A stretch of 64,000 nucleotides of DNA. It comes from JAEELC01 sp963605425 (GTDB taxonomy: Bacteria; Bacillota_I; Bacilli_A; Acholeplasmatales; Anaeroplasmataceae). The notes beneath the pieces were generated by a model. The model worked only from the letters and a program-made list of their open reading frames with translations. It made no database searches and was not told where the DNA came from. Of the stretch, positions 33,848-43,665 are shown in pieces. The DNA lies in the NCBI GenBank assembly GCA_963605425.1, contig CAVCUQ010000006.1, forward strand, positions 5,706-69,705. Direction: 5' to 3'. The translations under genes were made by a program, and so were the position numbers. Every line of letters starts with the position of its first letter. Within the stretch, counting starts at the first letter, position 1.

Positions 33848-35359
33848 ATGAGTAATATCAATTTATCAGAAATCTCTAGCTTAATTAGAAAACAAATTGA
33901 ATCTTATAAAGATGAGATTAAGACTGAAACAATTGGTACTGTAGTTACTGTTGGTGATGGTATTGCAATTATTCACGGACTTGATAATGCAATGTCTGGT
34001 GAATTACTTGAATTCCCTAACGAAGTATACGGTATGGTACAAAATCTAGAGATTGATAATGTCGGTGCTATTTTACTTGGTGATTCTAGCCTTGTAAAAG
34101 AAGGAGACATTGTTAAATGCACTGGTAAGATTTTGCAAATTCCAGTTGGTGAAAAGTTCATTGGTCGTGTTGTAAATCCTCTAGGTCAACCTCTTGATGG
34201 TAATGGTCCTATTGAGGCTAGCCAATATCTTCCTATTGAAAGAAAAGCTACTGGTGTTATGGATAGATCTAGTGTTGATACACCACTTCAAACTGGTATT
34301 AAAGCTCTAGATGCATTAGTTCCTATCGGTCGTGGTCAACGTGAATTAATCATTGGTGACAGACAAACAGGAAAAACTAGTATCGCTATTGATACTATTA
34401 TTAACCAAAAGGGTAAAGGAGTTATCTGTGTTTACGTTGCAATTGGTCAAAAACAATCAACAGTATCTAATGTTTATGAAACATTAAAAGCACATGATGC
34501 AATGGATTATACGATTATTGTTTCTGCAACTGCATCAAACCCAGCTCCAGTATTATATTTAGCACCATATTCAGGTGTTACACTTGCTGAATACTTTATG
34601 TTCCAAGGTAAGGATTGTTTAATTGTTTATGATGATTTATCAAAACATGCCGTAGCTTATCGTGAACTTTCCTTACTATTACATAGACCACCAGGAAGAG
34701 AAGCTTACCCAGGTGATGTATTCTATTTACATTCACGTTTACTTGAAAGAGCTGCTAAGCTTTCTAAGGAATTAGGTGGTGGATCTATTACTGCCTTACC
34801 TATCATTGAAACACAAGCAGGAGATATCTCAGCTTATATCCCTACTAATGTTATTTCAATTACAGATGGTCAAATCTTCTTACAATCAGATTCATTCTAC
34901 AAAGGTATTAGACCAGCTATCAATGCCGGTTTATCAGTATCTCGTGTAGGTGGTGCTGCTCAAACTAAGGCTATTAAGAAGGTTTCTGGTACTCTTCGTC
35001 TAGATTTAGCTAGTTACAGAGAACTTGAATCATTCGCTCAATTTGGATCTGACCTTGACGCTTCTACAAAAGCTCGTCTTGAAAGAGGTCAAAGAACAGT
35101 TGAAATTCTAAAGCAAGGATTACATGAAACATTACCATTTGAAAAGGAAACAATTATTTTATATGCTCTTGTTCATGGATTCCTAGATAGAATTGAAATT
35201 AAAGATATCAATAGATATGAACATGAATTATATCAAGATTTAGACATATCTGAAAAAGGAAGAGCTATTATCGCAGAAATATCTTCTACTAAGGCTCTAC
35301 CAAGTGATTTAAATTCACTAGATTTATATATTTCTAATTTTAATAAGAAATTTATTTAA
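33848..35359 (+). CDS. atpA: ATP synthase subunit alpha
   Basis: 503 residues, the non-catalytic nucleotide-binding F1 subunit. Walker A GDRQTGKT, PAINAGLSVSRVGGAAQ and the LLLHRPPGREAYPGD block are intact. It has the normal length and start (NLSEISSLIRKQIESY). Confidence 0.98.
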   Translation: MSNINLSEISSLIRKQIESYKDEIKTETIGTVVTVGDGIAIIHGLDNAMSGELLEFPNEVYGMVQNLEIDNVGAILLGDSSLVKEGDIVKCTGKILQIPVGEKFIGRVVNPLGQPLDGNGPIEASQYLPIERKATGVMDRSSVDTPLQTGIKALDALVPIGRGQRELIIGDRQTGKTSIAIDTIINQKGKGVICVYVAIGQKQSTVSNVYETLKAHDAMDYTIIVSATASNPAPVLYLAPYSGVTLAEYFMFQGKDCLIVYDDLSKHAVAYRELSLLLHRPPGREAYPGDVFYLHSRLLERAAKLSKELGGGSITALPIIETQAGDISAYIPTNVISITDGQIFLQSDSFYKGIRPAINAGLSVSRVGGAAQTKAIKKVSGTLRLDLASYRELESFAQFGSDLDASTKARLERGQRTVEILKQGLHETLPFEKETIILYALVHGFLDRIEIKDINRYEHELYQDLDISEKGRAIIAEISSTKALPSDLNSLDLYISNFNKKFI

Positions 35360-35372
35360 TTAGGAGGTTTTT

Positions 35373-36245
35373 ATGGCAGACTCTTTAAGAGAAGTAAAAA
35401 CCCGTATTGATTCTACTAAGAACACTGCTCAAATTACAAAAGCTATGTACATGGTTTCTCAAAGCAAAGTTAAGAGAAGTGAACGTGCATACTTAAATTA
35501 TCAAGATTTTATGGAAAACATTAGAACTATTGTAAAGAGCGTTGTAGCTAAATGCGATAACGACTATACTCATCCTCTAATGCAAAGACGTGATATCAAT
35601 AAAGTTGGATATTTACTTATTACATCAGACAAAGGTCTTGCTGGTGCATATAACGCTAATGTATTCAAACTATTAGAAGCTGATATTGCTAAATCAGGTC
35701 TTGATAAAAATGATATATTTGTTTCTGCTGTAGGTAGAAAAGGATATGCTTATATCCAAAAGAAAAAATACAATACTTTAAATGATAGCGCAATTCTTGT
35801 AAGAGATGATGTTATGTTTTCAGATATTGTTCCTATTGCTGAAAAGTTAGTTGAGGCATATGCAGAGAAGAAAATAGATAGACTTGTTATTATCTATAAT
35901 CACTTTGTAAATACTTTAACTCAAGAAACAACATTTATACCATTACTTCCTATCAATGATATTGAAGGAACTAGTAATGGTATTGAATACGAATTTGAAT
36001 CAGGTATAAGTAATACACTAGATATGTTACTTCCTCAATATATTGAGGATATGATGTTTGGTGTTATTCTTGATGCAAAGACTTGTGAGCATTGCTCAAG
36101 AATGAATTCAATGCGTAGCGCAACAGATAACGCAGAAGACGTTATTTCAAAATTACAATTATTATATAATAGAGCTCGTCAAAATGTTATTACTAATGAA
36201 TTAATCGACATTATTGGTGGAGCTAATGCGATAGGAGGTAAATAG
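35373..36245 (+). CDS. atpG: ATP synthase subunit gamma
   Basis: 290 residues, the central rotor shaft. The N-terminal REVKTRIDSTKNTAQITKAM and the C-terminal RMNSMRSATDNAEDVI and YNRARQNVITNELIDI are the paired shaft helices. LITSDKGLAGAYNANV is also conserved. AGGAGG precedes the ATG. Confidence 0.97.
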   Translation: MADSLREVKTRIDSTKNTAQITKAMYMVSQSKVKRSERAYLNYQDFMENIRTIVKSVVAKCDNDYTHPLMQRRDINKVGYLLITSDKGLAGAYNANVFKLLEADIAKSGLDKNDIFVSAVGRKGYAYIQKKKYNTLNDSAILVRDDVMFSDIVPIAEKLVEAYAEKKIDRLVIIYNHFVNTLTQETTFIPLLPINDIEGTSNGIEYEFESGISNTLDMLLPQYIEDMMFGVILDAKTCEHCSRMNSMRSATDNAEDVISKLQLLYNRARQNVITNELIDIIGGANAIGGK

Positions 36246-36247
36246 AC

Positions 36248-37663
36248 ATGGACGGAAGAATAGTCGAAGTTAAGGGTCCTGTTGTTGACGTTAAATTTGA
36301 TGGCATCTTACCTAGTATTAATGAAGCCTTAAAAGTTAATGTTTCTAGCAAAGATAACAACGGCGTTGAAATCAATCTAACTCTTGAAGTTGAACTTCAT
36401 GTTGGCGATGGTATCGTACGTTGTATTGCGATGGATTCTACAGATGGTTTAGTTCGTGGAATGAAAGTAGTATCTACAGGCAGTCCTATCACTGTTCCAG
36501 TAGGTAAAGACACTCTAGGACGTATGTTTAACGTACTAGGTGATCCAATTGATAGAGGAACTTCCTTAGATGGTGCACTAAGATCACCAATTCATAAAGA
36601 AGCTCCAAAACTTGAAGACTTGTCTAATAAAGTAGAAATACTTGAAACTGGTATTAAAGTTATTGACCTTCTTGCCCCATACATCAAAGGTGGTAAGGTA
36701 GGTTTATTCGGTGGTGCCGGTGTTGGTAAGACAGTTCTAATTCAAGAGTTAATCCACAATGTTGCAGAACAACATGGTGGTATCTCAGTATTCACAGGTG
36801 TTGGTGAACGTACACGTGAAGGTAACGATTTATATTCAGAAATGAAACAATCAGGTGTTATTTCTAAAACAGCCATGGTGTTTGGTCAAATGAATGAACC
36901 ACCAGGAGCTCGTATGAGAGTTGCTCTTTCAGGTTTAACAATGGCAGAACACTTCAGAGATACTGAAAATCAAGATGTATTATTATTTATTGATAATATC
37001 TTCAGATTTACACAAGCAGGTTCAGAGGTTTCAGCCCTTTTAGGACGTGTACCTTCAGCCGTAGGTTACCAACCTACACTTGCAACTGAAATGGGTAAAT
37101 TACAAGAGCGTATTACATCAACAAAGAATGGTTCTATTACATCTATTCAAGCTGTATATGTACCAGCTGATGACTATACAGACCCAGCTCCTGCAACAAC
37201 ATTCGCTCACCTTGATGCAACTACAAACCTATCTCGTAAGTTAACTGAGGAAGGTATCTACCCAGCCGTAGATCCACTTGCATCAACTTCAAGAGCTCTA
37301 GCTCCTGAAATTGTAGGTGAAGAACACTATAATGTTGCTCGTCGTGTTCAACAATTAATTCAAAGATATAACGAATTACTTGATATCATCGCTATCTTAG
37401 GTATGGATGAATTAAGTGAAGATGATAAACTTGTTGTAACTCGTGCTAGAAGAGCTAAATTATTCTTATCTCAAAACATGTTCATTGGTGGACAATTCAC
37501 TGGTATTCCAGGTTCATTTGTTACTGTAAAGGAAACAATTGAAGGATTTAAGGAAATCTTAGATGGTAAGTGCGACGATATGCCAGAAGAAGCATTCCGT
37601 CTAGTAGGTACTATCGAAGACGCTAGAAAGAAAGCAGCTAAGATAGCTGAAAGCGAAAACTAA
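36248..37663 (+). CDS. atpD: ATP synthase subunit beta
   Basis: 471 residues, the catalytic F1 subunit. Walker A GGAGVGKT, the catalytic GERTREGNDLY, VLLFIDNIFRF and the DELSEDDKL (DELSEED-type) lever are all intact. AGGAGG lies just ahead, overlapping the atpG end. Confidence 0.98.
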   Translation: MDGRIVEVKGPVVDVKFDGILPSINEALKVNVSSKDNNGVEINLTLEVELHVGDGIVRCIAMDSTDGLVRGMKVVSTGSPITVPVGKDTLGRMFNVLGDPIDRGTSLDGALRSPIHKEAPKLEDLSNKVEILETGIKVIDLLAPYIKGGKVGLFGGAGVGKTVLIQELIHNVAEQHGGISVFTGVGERTREGNDLYSEMKQSGVISKTAMVFGQMNEPPGARMRVALSGLTMAEHFRDTENQDVLLFIDNIFRFTQAGSEVSALLGRVPSAVGYQPTLATEMGKLQERITSTKNGSITSIQAVYVPADDYTDPAPATTFAHLDATTNLSRKLTEEGIYPAVDPLASTSRALAPEIVGEEHYNVARRVQQLIQRYNELLDIIAILGMDELSEDDKLVVTRARRAKLFLSQNMFIGGQFTGIPGSFVTVKETIEGFKEILDGKCDDMPEEAFRLVGTIEDARKKAAKIAESEN

Positions 37664-38052
37664 TGAATATTGTTGTTTCAACCCACCAAGGACAATTATT
37701 GAGTGACGAAGTTGACTACGTTGTATGCAATGCCGATAATGGTGAATTTGCAATCATGAAGAATCATATCCCTACCATTGCAGTTATTAAGGACGGATAC
37801 ATTAAGCTTGTTTTAAATAAGCAAAATGTCTTTGTCGCTATCAATAATGGTGTACTTGAATTTAGTAATAATAAAGTAAACGTTATTGCTCAAATAGCTG
37901 CCGTAGGAAATGATCTTGCAGGCGTTAAGGCTAACTTACAAAAGATAATTAAAGAAACTCTAGAATCTAATAGACAAGACTCAGTAGATTTCACGGAAAA
38001 GGAAAGAGACTTAGTTAGAAATATTAGAGACTCTAAAGCAGGAAGTCTATAA
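37663..38052 (+). CDS. atpC: ATP synthase subunit epsilon
   Basis: 129 residues, F1 rotor and regulatory subunit. The beta-sandwich block NGEFAIMKNHIPTIAVIK and a C-terminal helical hairpin are present. It overlaps the atpD stop (TAATG) and ends the operon. Confidence 0.93.
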   Translation: MNIVVSTHQGQLLSDEVDYVVCNADNGEFAIMKNHIPTIAVIKDGYIKLVLNKQNVFVAINNGVLEFSNNKVNVIAQIAAVGNDLAGVKANLQKIIKETLESNRQDSVDFTEKERDLVRNIRDSKAGSL

Positions 38053-38055
38053 TTA

Positions 38056-38093
38056 AAAAGGATTTATAAGAAATAAAACTTATAAATCCTTTT
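38056..38093. terminator. Bidirectional terminator between atpC and the YigZ gene
   Basis: A 15-base-pair stem (38056-38070 with 38079-38093) flanked by A-rich and T-rich ends can serve both converging genes. Confidence 0.88.
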
Positions 38094-38094
38094 A

Positions 38095-38709
38095 TTATGC
38101 TTTTTTAATACCATCATAAATATTATCAATTATAAAGAGACCTTTTCCTCTTGTTACATTATTAAATAATATTTTAAAGTCATCAACTAAATCTAGAGAG
38201 ATACCAAGAGTAATATCAATTGTTTGAGCAAATCTAGATGATATTACATCAAACTTCTTTAATTCATCTTCTAGCAGGCTATATGAAGGGTAATCAACAC
38301 TAATAATTACCTTTTGCAGTTTTGTCATTTCATATAGAGTAGTATTTTTTAAAGCTTCTATTACTGAATTAGAATAAGCTCTAACAAGACCTCCTGCCCC
38401 AAGCAAAGTACCACCAAAGTATCTTGTCGTAACAGCCAGTACATTAGTTAAGTTATTTTTTTCAAGTACATTAAGCATAGGCATACCCGCTGTTTTACTA
38501 GGCTCGCCGTCATCACTTGATTTCTTTATTTCAGCCATAGAGCCTAAAATATAGGCATAACAGTTATGAGTTGCGTCAAAGTATTTCTTTCTAAGAGAAG
38601 CTAAGGCAGTATTAATATCATTTATAGATTTAACAGGAATTAAAGTAGTAATAAATCTAGATTTTTCTATTACTATTTCATTTTCTGATATATTATTTAT
38701 TGTTTTCAT
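38095..38709 (-). CDS. YigZ/IMPACT-family protein
   Basis: 204 residues. The family core is clear: EKSRFITTLIPV, ATHNCYAYI, SSDDGEPSKTAGMP, TRYFGGTLLGAGGLVRAYS. YigZ-type proteins resemble the N-terminal domain of eukaryotic IMPACT and are of uncertain function, possibly linked to translation control. The ATG at 38709 follows AGGTGAT; a GTG 9 bases upstream overlaps that site. Confidence 0.9.
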   Translation of the reverse strand: MKTINNISENEIVIEKSRFITTLIPVKSINDINTALASLRKKYFDATHNCYAYILGSMAEIKKSSDDGEPSKTAGMPMLNVLEKNNLTNVLAVTTRYFGGTLLGAGGLVRAYSNSVIEALKNTTLYEMTKLQKVIISVDYPSYSLLEDELKKFDVISSRFAQTIDITLGISLDLVDDFKILFNNVTRGKGLFIIDNIYDGIKKA

Positions 38710-38816
38710 TATAATCACCTAAATTTATTATATCAAAAAGCAATTTTAGTTGAAAGTTGATTAAACAGTGTATTTATAATATAATTAATTGATATTTTTT
38801 ATAAAGGGTGAATTAT

Positions 38817-39668
38817 ATGAAGCGTATAGTTTGTACTACATCTACATCATGTTTAGATTATTATAATTTTAATTTTGATATAAGAACAATTAGAATAAAG
38901 ATTGATATGGGAGACCATGAATTAAAGGATGATGGAACTGAGATTAAAGCAGATGAATTCTATAAGAAGATGGAAGAAAATAAAAAACTTGTTCCTCGTA
39001 CTAGTCAGCCTAGTTTAGGATCTTTAATTAAGTTCTTTGAAGATCTAGCTGATGAAGGATACGAAGAAGCTATTGTTACAACTATTTCATCTAAATTATC
39101 TGGAACATATAATGCAATCTGTCAAGCAAGCGATATCTTAAAGGATACTATTAAAATTGTTCCGTTTGATACTAAAACAGTATGTTTTAACGAAGGATAT
39201 TTTGCACTTACTGCAGCTAGTATGATTCAAAATAACAGAACTACCGATGACATTATAGCTAGACTTGAATATTTAAGAAAAAATGTAAGAATTTTCTTTG
39301 CAGTTGATAGTTTGGAATGCTTAGTAAAGAACGGCAGATTAACCAATGCTCAAGGTTTCTTAGGTAAAATATTAAAGATAAAACCATTACTTGAAGTTAA
39401 AGATGATGGTACTATTGAGGCAGTTGAAACAACACGTACAACAAAGAAAGCCTTAGAACGTTTAGGTACATATTTAAATGAATATGTAAAAGGACATGAT
39501 TATTATGCATATATTGTCTATACAGGTTCTGATCTAAAAGAATATTTTATCGATGTACTTAAGAATAAATTTAATTTAACTAATTTAGATGAACGCCCAT
39601 GCTCACCTGTTGTAGGATGCCATGTAGGTCCTAACGCAATCGGTCTTGGTGTATTCTTGAAAGATTAA
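38817..39668 (+). CDS. DegV-family fatty-acid-binding protein
   Basis: 283 residues. RIVCTTSTSCLD, PRTSQPS, TTISSKLSGTYNA and LKNG-type VKNGRLTNAQGFLGKILKIKPLL match the DegV/FakB family, which binds fatty acids for phosphorylation by FakA. The ATG at 38817 follows GGGTGA; a GTG at 38808 is part of that site. No FakA gene is in the window. Confidence 0.9.
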   Translation: MKRIVCTTSTSCLDYYNFNFDIRTIRIKIDMGDHELKDDGTEIKADEFYKKMEENKKLVPRTSQPSLGSLIKFFEDLADEGYEEAIVTTISSKLSGTYNAICQASDILKDTIKIVPFDTKTVCFNEGYFALTAASMIQNNRTTDDIIARLEYLRKNVRIFFAVDSLECLVKNGRLTNAQGFLGKILKIKPLLEVKDDGTIEAVETTRTTKKALERLGTYLNEYVKGHDYYAYIVYTGSDLKEYFIDVLKNKFNLTNLDERPCSPVVGCHVGPNAIGLGVFLKD

Positions 39669-39688
39669 ATTAATAAAAAGGAGGGTTT

Positions 39689-40822
39689 ATGGATAACTAT
39701 TTTGTGGCTGCTATAAAGTTAATAAAAGTTATTAAATCTCACTCCTTTGAAGCTTTTATTGTAGGTGGATATGTAAGAGATTATTTACTTAAATCAAGTC
39801 CTTTAGATATTGATATCACAACTAATGCTCTGCCTAGTGATATAAGTTCTATGTTTAAGAAAGTTATTCCTACAGGAATTAAATTTGAAGGAGTAACAGT
39901 CTTATATGAAGGTTATTCTTTTGAAGTTACAACCTTTAGAAAAGATATATCTTATTATGATCATAGACATCCTACCTGTGCTTATGCTTCTTGCTTAGAA
40001 GAAGATCTATCTAGAAGAGATTTTACAATTAATGCAATGGCATTAGATGAAAACTTAAATCTTATTGATTTATATCATGGTCTTGATGATTTAAATAATA
40101 AGATAATAAGAACAGTAGGAGATGCAAATATAAGGTTTTATGAAGATGCCTTAAGAATGCTTAGAGCCTTTTATTTTGCAAGTAAACTTAATTTTGATAT
40201 TGAATCTAATACCTTACAAGGTATTGAAAACAATGCTAAGTATTTAGAAAATATATCAGGAGAACGTATCTATCAAGAATTAAAGAAGATGTTTAATTCT
40301 CTTTATTTACTTAAAGGATTAAATTATTTAGCTAAATCAAAAATATTAGATTATCTTCCTAGTTTAAAGAAGGCTACCATATTACTTACTACTTTAGATA
40401 AAAAGGTAAGTTTTATAGAATATCTTGCTTTAGGTTTTTATTTAGAAGGATATTCTAATAGATACAAACTTTCGAGTAAAGAAAGTAAGGATATAAAATC
40501 AATCATTACTTTAATAGATATGGATTTTAATAATTATACCTTATTTACAAATTCTTATTCTAATTTAACAATGGCTAATAATTTAAAAGAAATATTAAAT
40601 AAATCATTCTTAAGTGATTTAGATACTAGATATAATAATTTAATTATTAAAGATAAAAAAGAATTAGATATTAAAGCAGAAGATATTATAGAGTTAGGAT
40701 ATAATGGTAAAGATATTGGAACTATTCTAGATAAACTTTATCATTTAGTATTAGATAACAATGTATTAAATAATAAAGCAGATATTATTAAATATATAAA
40801 AGGAGGAAAAATAAATGGATAG
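39689..40822 (+). CDS. CCA tRNA nucleotidyltransferase / poly(A) polymerase family
   Basis: 377 residues. The nucleotidyltransferase head has VGGYVRDYLL and the metal-binding pair LDIDIT. The family motif DLSRRDFTINAMAL and the RFYEDALRMLRAF helical neck follow. Class II CCA-adding enzymes repair or complete tRNA 3' ends. The tRNAs here encode CCA, so repair would be the main task. GGAGGG precedes the ATG. It overlaps the next gene by 8 bases. Confidence 0.93.
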   Translation: MDNYFVAAIKLIKVIKSHSFEAFIVGGYVRDYLLKSSPLDIDITTNALPSDISSMFKKVIPTGIKFEGVTVLYEGYSFEVTTFRKDISYYDHRHPTCAYASCLEEDLSRRDFTINAMALDENLNLIDLYHGLDDLNNKIIRTVGDANIRFYEDALRMLRAFYFASKLNFDIESNTLQGIENNAKYLENISGERIYQELKKMFNSLYLLKGLNYLAKSKILDYLPSLKKATILLTTLDKKVSFIEYLALGFYLEGYSNRYKLSSKESKDIKSIITLIDMDFNNYTLFTNSYSNLTMANNLKEILNKSFLSDLDTRYNNLIIKDKKELDIKAEDIIELGYNGKDIGTILDKLYHLVLDNNVLNNKADIIKYIKGGKING

Positions 40823-41723
40823 TGCAATTAAAAAAAGCGTAATCTATGGTCGTGTTAAAGGTGTTAATACTAGTGATAGTATTTATAACATTACAGTAGA
40901 ACTTGCTAATAAGACTATAATGAATTTAAAGACTGATAAGAAATATGATTTAAAACAAGGATATATCTATGAATTTGATATAGCTCAAAATACAAATTCA
41001 GAACGACTTGTAGCTTTTATCATGAACTTAAGAAGTTTGATTGAAATAGAAGATATTAATGTAGTAGATAGAGTATATAGAGAATTTGATTCTTCTAATC
41101 CTAGTGATTTAAAATTATTAAAAGATACTATCTATAATTATATTAATAAAATAGATAATAAAATTTTACATGATATTACCTTAAGACTAGTTGAAATACA
41201 TTATGATAAGTTCTTTATCTACCCTGCCGCTACTCGCATGCATCACAATTATGTAGGAGGACTTGCTTATCACACTACAGGAATGCTAGAACTAGCTGAT
41301 GGTTTCTTAAAAACATATTCTTATTTAAATAAGGACTATTTATATAGTGGTATTATTTTACATGACTTAGGTAAGATACTTGAATTTACTGGTGTAGAAA
41401 ATACTGAATATACATTAAAAGGACAATTACTAGGACATCTTGTAATGGGTTCTATATTTATTAATGATGTAGCTAAAGAATTACATGTTGAAGATAGTGA
41501 AGAAGTATTAATCTTAGAACACATGGTTTTATCTCATCATGGTCTTCCTCAATTTGGTGCTTGTAAGAAACCTCAAACTGCTGAAGCTGAAGTGTTATGG
41601 TATATTGATACACTTGATTCTAAACTTAGAGTTTTAGGTGAAGTACTTGAAAACACTGAAACAGGTGCTTTTACTGACACTATTGGAGTACTTGATAAAA
41701 CTAAATTCTATAAACATAAATAA
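40815..41723 (+). CDS. YhaM-like 3'-5' exoribonuclease (OB plus HD domain)
   Basis: 302 residues. An N-terminal OB-like nucleic-acid-binding part (about 1-85) precedes an HD domain with metal ligands in MHHNYVGGLAYHT, ILHDLGK and LSHHGLPQFG. This is the layout of YhaM, which trims RNA and DNA 3' ends in Gram-positives. It overlaps the CCA-enzyme gene, so the two RNA-end enzymes are coupled. Confidence 0.9.
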   Translation: MDSAIKKSVIYGRVKGVNTSDSIYNITVELANKTIMNLKTDKKYDLKQGYIYEFDIAQNTNSERLVAFIMNLRSLIEIEDINVVDRVYREFDSSNPSDLKLLKDTIYNYINKIDNKILHDITLRLVEIHYDKFFIYPAATRMHHNYVGGLAYHTTGMLELADGFLKTYSYLNKDYLYSGIILHDLGKILEFTGVENTEYTLKGQLLGHLVMGSIFINDVAKELHVEDSEEVLILEHMVLSHHGLPQFGACKKPQTAEAEVLWYIDTLDSKLRVLGEVLENTETGAFTDTIGVLDKTKFYKHK

Positions 41724-41724
41724 G

Positions 41725-41748
41725 TCTAGGTTTAAACCTAGATTTTTT
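41725..41748 (+). terminator. Terminator after the YhaM-like gene
   Basis: Perfect palindrome TCTAGGTTTAAACCTAGA (41725-41742) followed by six T. Confidence 0.85.
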
Positions 41749-41819
41749 ATTGCATCTTAATTGTTTTTAAAGATAATATGAATTATAATTTTAAAAATAA
41801 TTTTTAAGGAGTGATGTTG

Positions 41820-43559
41820 ATGTTTAAAAGATTTGTTTCTTATTATAAACCTTATAAGGTGATGTTTGCGCTTGACATGCTAGCGTCCCTTCTAATAGCG
41901 ATTATCGGTATGGGATATCCTATCTTAACTAATAAGATTTTACGCTCTATTGTACCAAGTGTTGAACTTAGTCAAAATGATAAAATTAAGTGGATTATTA
42001 TTTTAGGTATTTGTTTACTATTATGTTACATAGTAAGAATGTTTTTACGTTACTTTGTTCAATATTACGGTCATGTAATCGGTGTTAAGATGCAAGCTGA
42101 TATGAGACGTGATATGTTTAAGAAATTAGAAAGATTACCTTTTTCATATTATGATGAAAATGAAACAGGTAAGATTATGAGCAGAATGACTAATGATTTA
42201 ATGGAAGTATCAGAACTTGCTCACCATGGACCTGAAAATTTCTTTATTTGTGGTATTACCTTAATATTATCATTTGCTTATTTATTATATATTGAATGGC
42301 GTTTTGCATTAATTTTACTTCTTTGTGTTCCTTTACTTGTTATAGTAACACTTGTAATGCGTAAAAAAATGAACCACGCATTTACTGAAACTAGAAAGAG
42401 TGTAGCTGAAATTAACGCATCTTTAGAATCATCTATTACTGGTATTAGAGTAACTAAAGCATTTACTAATTCTGAGATTGAAGAAGAAAAGTTTGAAGTA
42501 GGTAATAAAAACTTTGTTAAACATAGAAGTGTAGCTTATAAAGCAATGGGTGCCTTTTCTAGTTCTACTCAGTTTATAACAGATTTATTTAATGTAGTAT
42601 TACTTGTAGTAGGAGGACTTTTATGTATCCTTGACTCTAGTAACTTTACAGTATCTGAATATGTTACATTTGTAGTAAGTGTTTCTATCTTTATTACTCC
42701 TTTAACTACTTTAATCAATTTTACTGAACAATATCAAAATGGTGTTACAGGATTTAAGAGATTTACTGAAATACTTGATGAAAAAGAAGAAGAGGAAGCA
42801 AAAGACGCAATAGAAACATCTCGTCTTAAAGGTGATATTAAGTTTGAACATGTATCATTTGATTATGAAACTACTAAAGGTGTATTAAAAGATATTTCCT
42901 TTGAAATTAAAGAAGGAACAACTGTAGCACTAGTAGGTTCTTCAGGTGGCGGTAAAACTACTATTTGTCATTTAATACCTTTATTTTATAAACCTACAAG
43001 TGGAAAAATAACAATTGATGATATTGATGTAACGAAGATGACATTTAATTCTTTAAGAAAAAATATCGGTATCGTACAACAAGATGTATTCTTATTTAAT
43101 GGTACACTTCTTGAAAATGTTAAATATGGTAAGAGTGACGCAACTATAGATGAGGTCATTGAAGCTTGTAAGAATGCAAATATTCATGACTATATAATGT
43201 CTCTTCCACTAAAGTATGATACTCCTATTGGTGAAAGAGGCGTAAAACTATCAGGTGGTCAAAAACAAAGATTATCAATAGCTCGTGTATTCCTTAAAAA
43301 TCCTAGTATCTTAATATTAGATGAAGCTACAAGTGCACTTGATAATGCAACTGAAGCTATTATTCAAGAATCTTTAGATAGATTACTTAAAGGTAGAACT
43401 ACTCTAATTGTAGCTCATAGATTATCTACTATTAAAAACGCAGACGTAATCTATGTTATTGATAAGGGTGAACTTATTGAAAAGGGAAGCCACAATGAAC
43501 TTATAACTAAAACAAATGGTGAATATAAAAAACTTTATGAGAGTCAATTTAGAAACTAA
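41820..43559 (+). CDS. ABC exporter, fused membrane and ATPase domains
   Basis: 579 residues. Six membrane spans (about 15-320) precede an ATPase with Walker A GSSGGGKT, Q-loop VQQDVFLFNG, signature KLSGGQKQRLSIAR, Walker B ILILDEATSALD and AHRLSTI. This is a type IV (MsbA/LmrA-like) exporter; the substrate is unknown. The ATG at 41820 follows AAGGAG by 8 bases; upstream GTG/ATG codons overlap that site. No partner half-transporter is adjacent, so it likely works as a homodimer. Confidence 0.93.
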   Translation: MFKRFVSYYKPYKVMFALDMLASLLIAIIGMGYPILTNKILRSIVPSVELSQNDKIKWIIILGICLLLCYIVRMFLRYFVQYYGHVIGVKMQADMRRDMFKKLERLPFSYYDENETGKIMSRMTNDLMEVSELAHHGPENFFICGITLILSFAYLLYIEWRFALILLLCVPLLVIVTLVMRKKMNHAFTETRKSVAEINASLESSITGIRVTKAFTNSEIEEEKFEVGNKNFVKHRSVAYKAMGAFSSSTQFITDLFNVVLLVVGGLLCILDSSNFTVSEYVTFVVSVSIFITPLTTLINFTEQYQNGVTGFKRFTEILDEKEEEEAKDAIETSRLKGDIKFEHVSFDYETTKGVLKDISFEIKEGTTVALVGSSGGGKTTICHLIPLFYKPTSGKITIDDIDVTKMTFNSLRKNIGIVQQDVFLFNGTLLENVKYGKSDATIDEVIEACKNANIHDYIMSLPLKYDTPIGERGVKLSGGQKQRLSIARVFLKNPSILILDEATSALDNATEAIIQESLDRLLKGRTTLIVAHRLSTIKNADVIYVIDKGELIEKGSHNELITKTNGEYKKLYESQFRN

Positions 43560-43598
43560 TAATTAAGCTCCTCTATTTGTTTTCGCACTTATTGCAAT

Positions 43599-43626
43599 TT
43601 GACGTATTAAATGATATGATTATACT
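43599..43626 (+). promoter_or_regulatory. Promoter of the giant lipoprotein pair
   Basis: -35 TTGACG (43599-43604), 16-base spacer, -10 TATACT (43621-43626), followed by AAAAAGGAG and the ATG at 43666. Confidence 0.65.
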
Positions 43627-43665
43627 TGCATTGATTTATATAATTTTGTAAAAAGGAGACTTAAT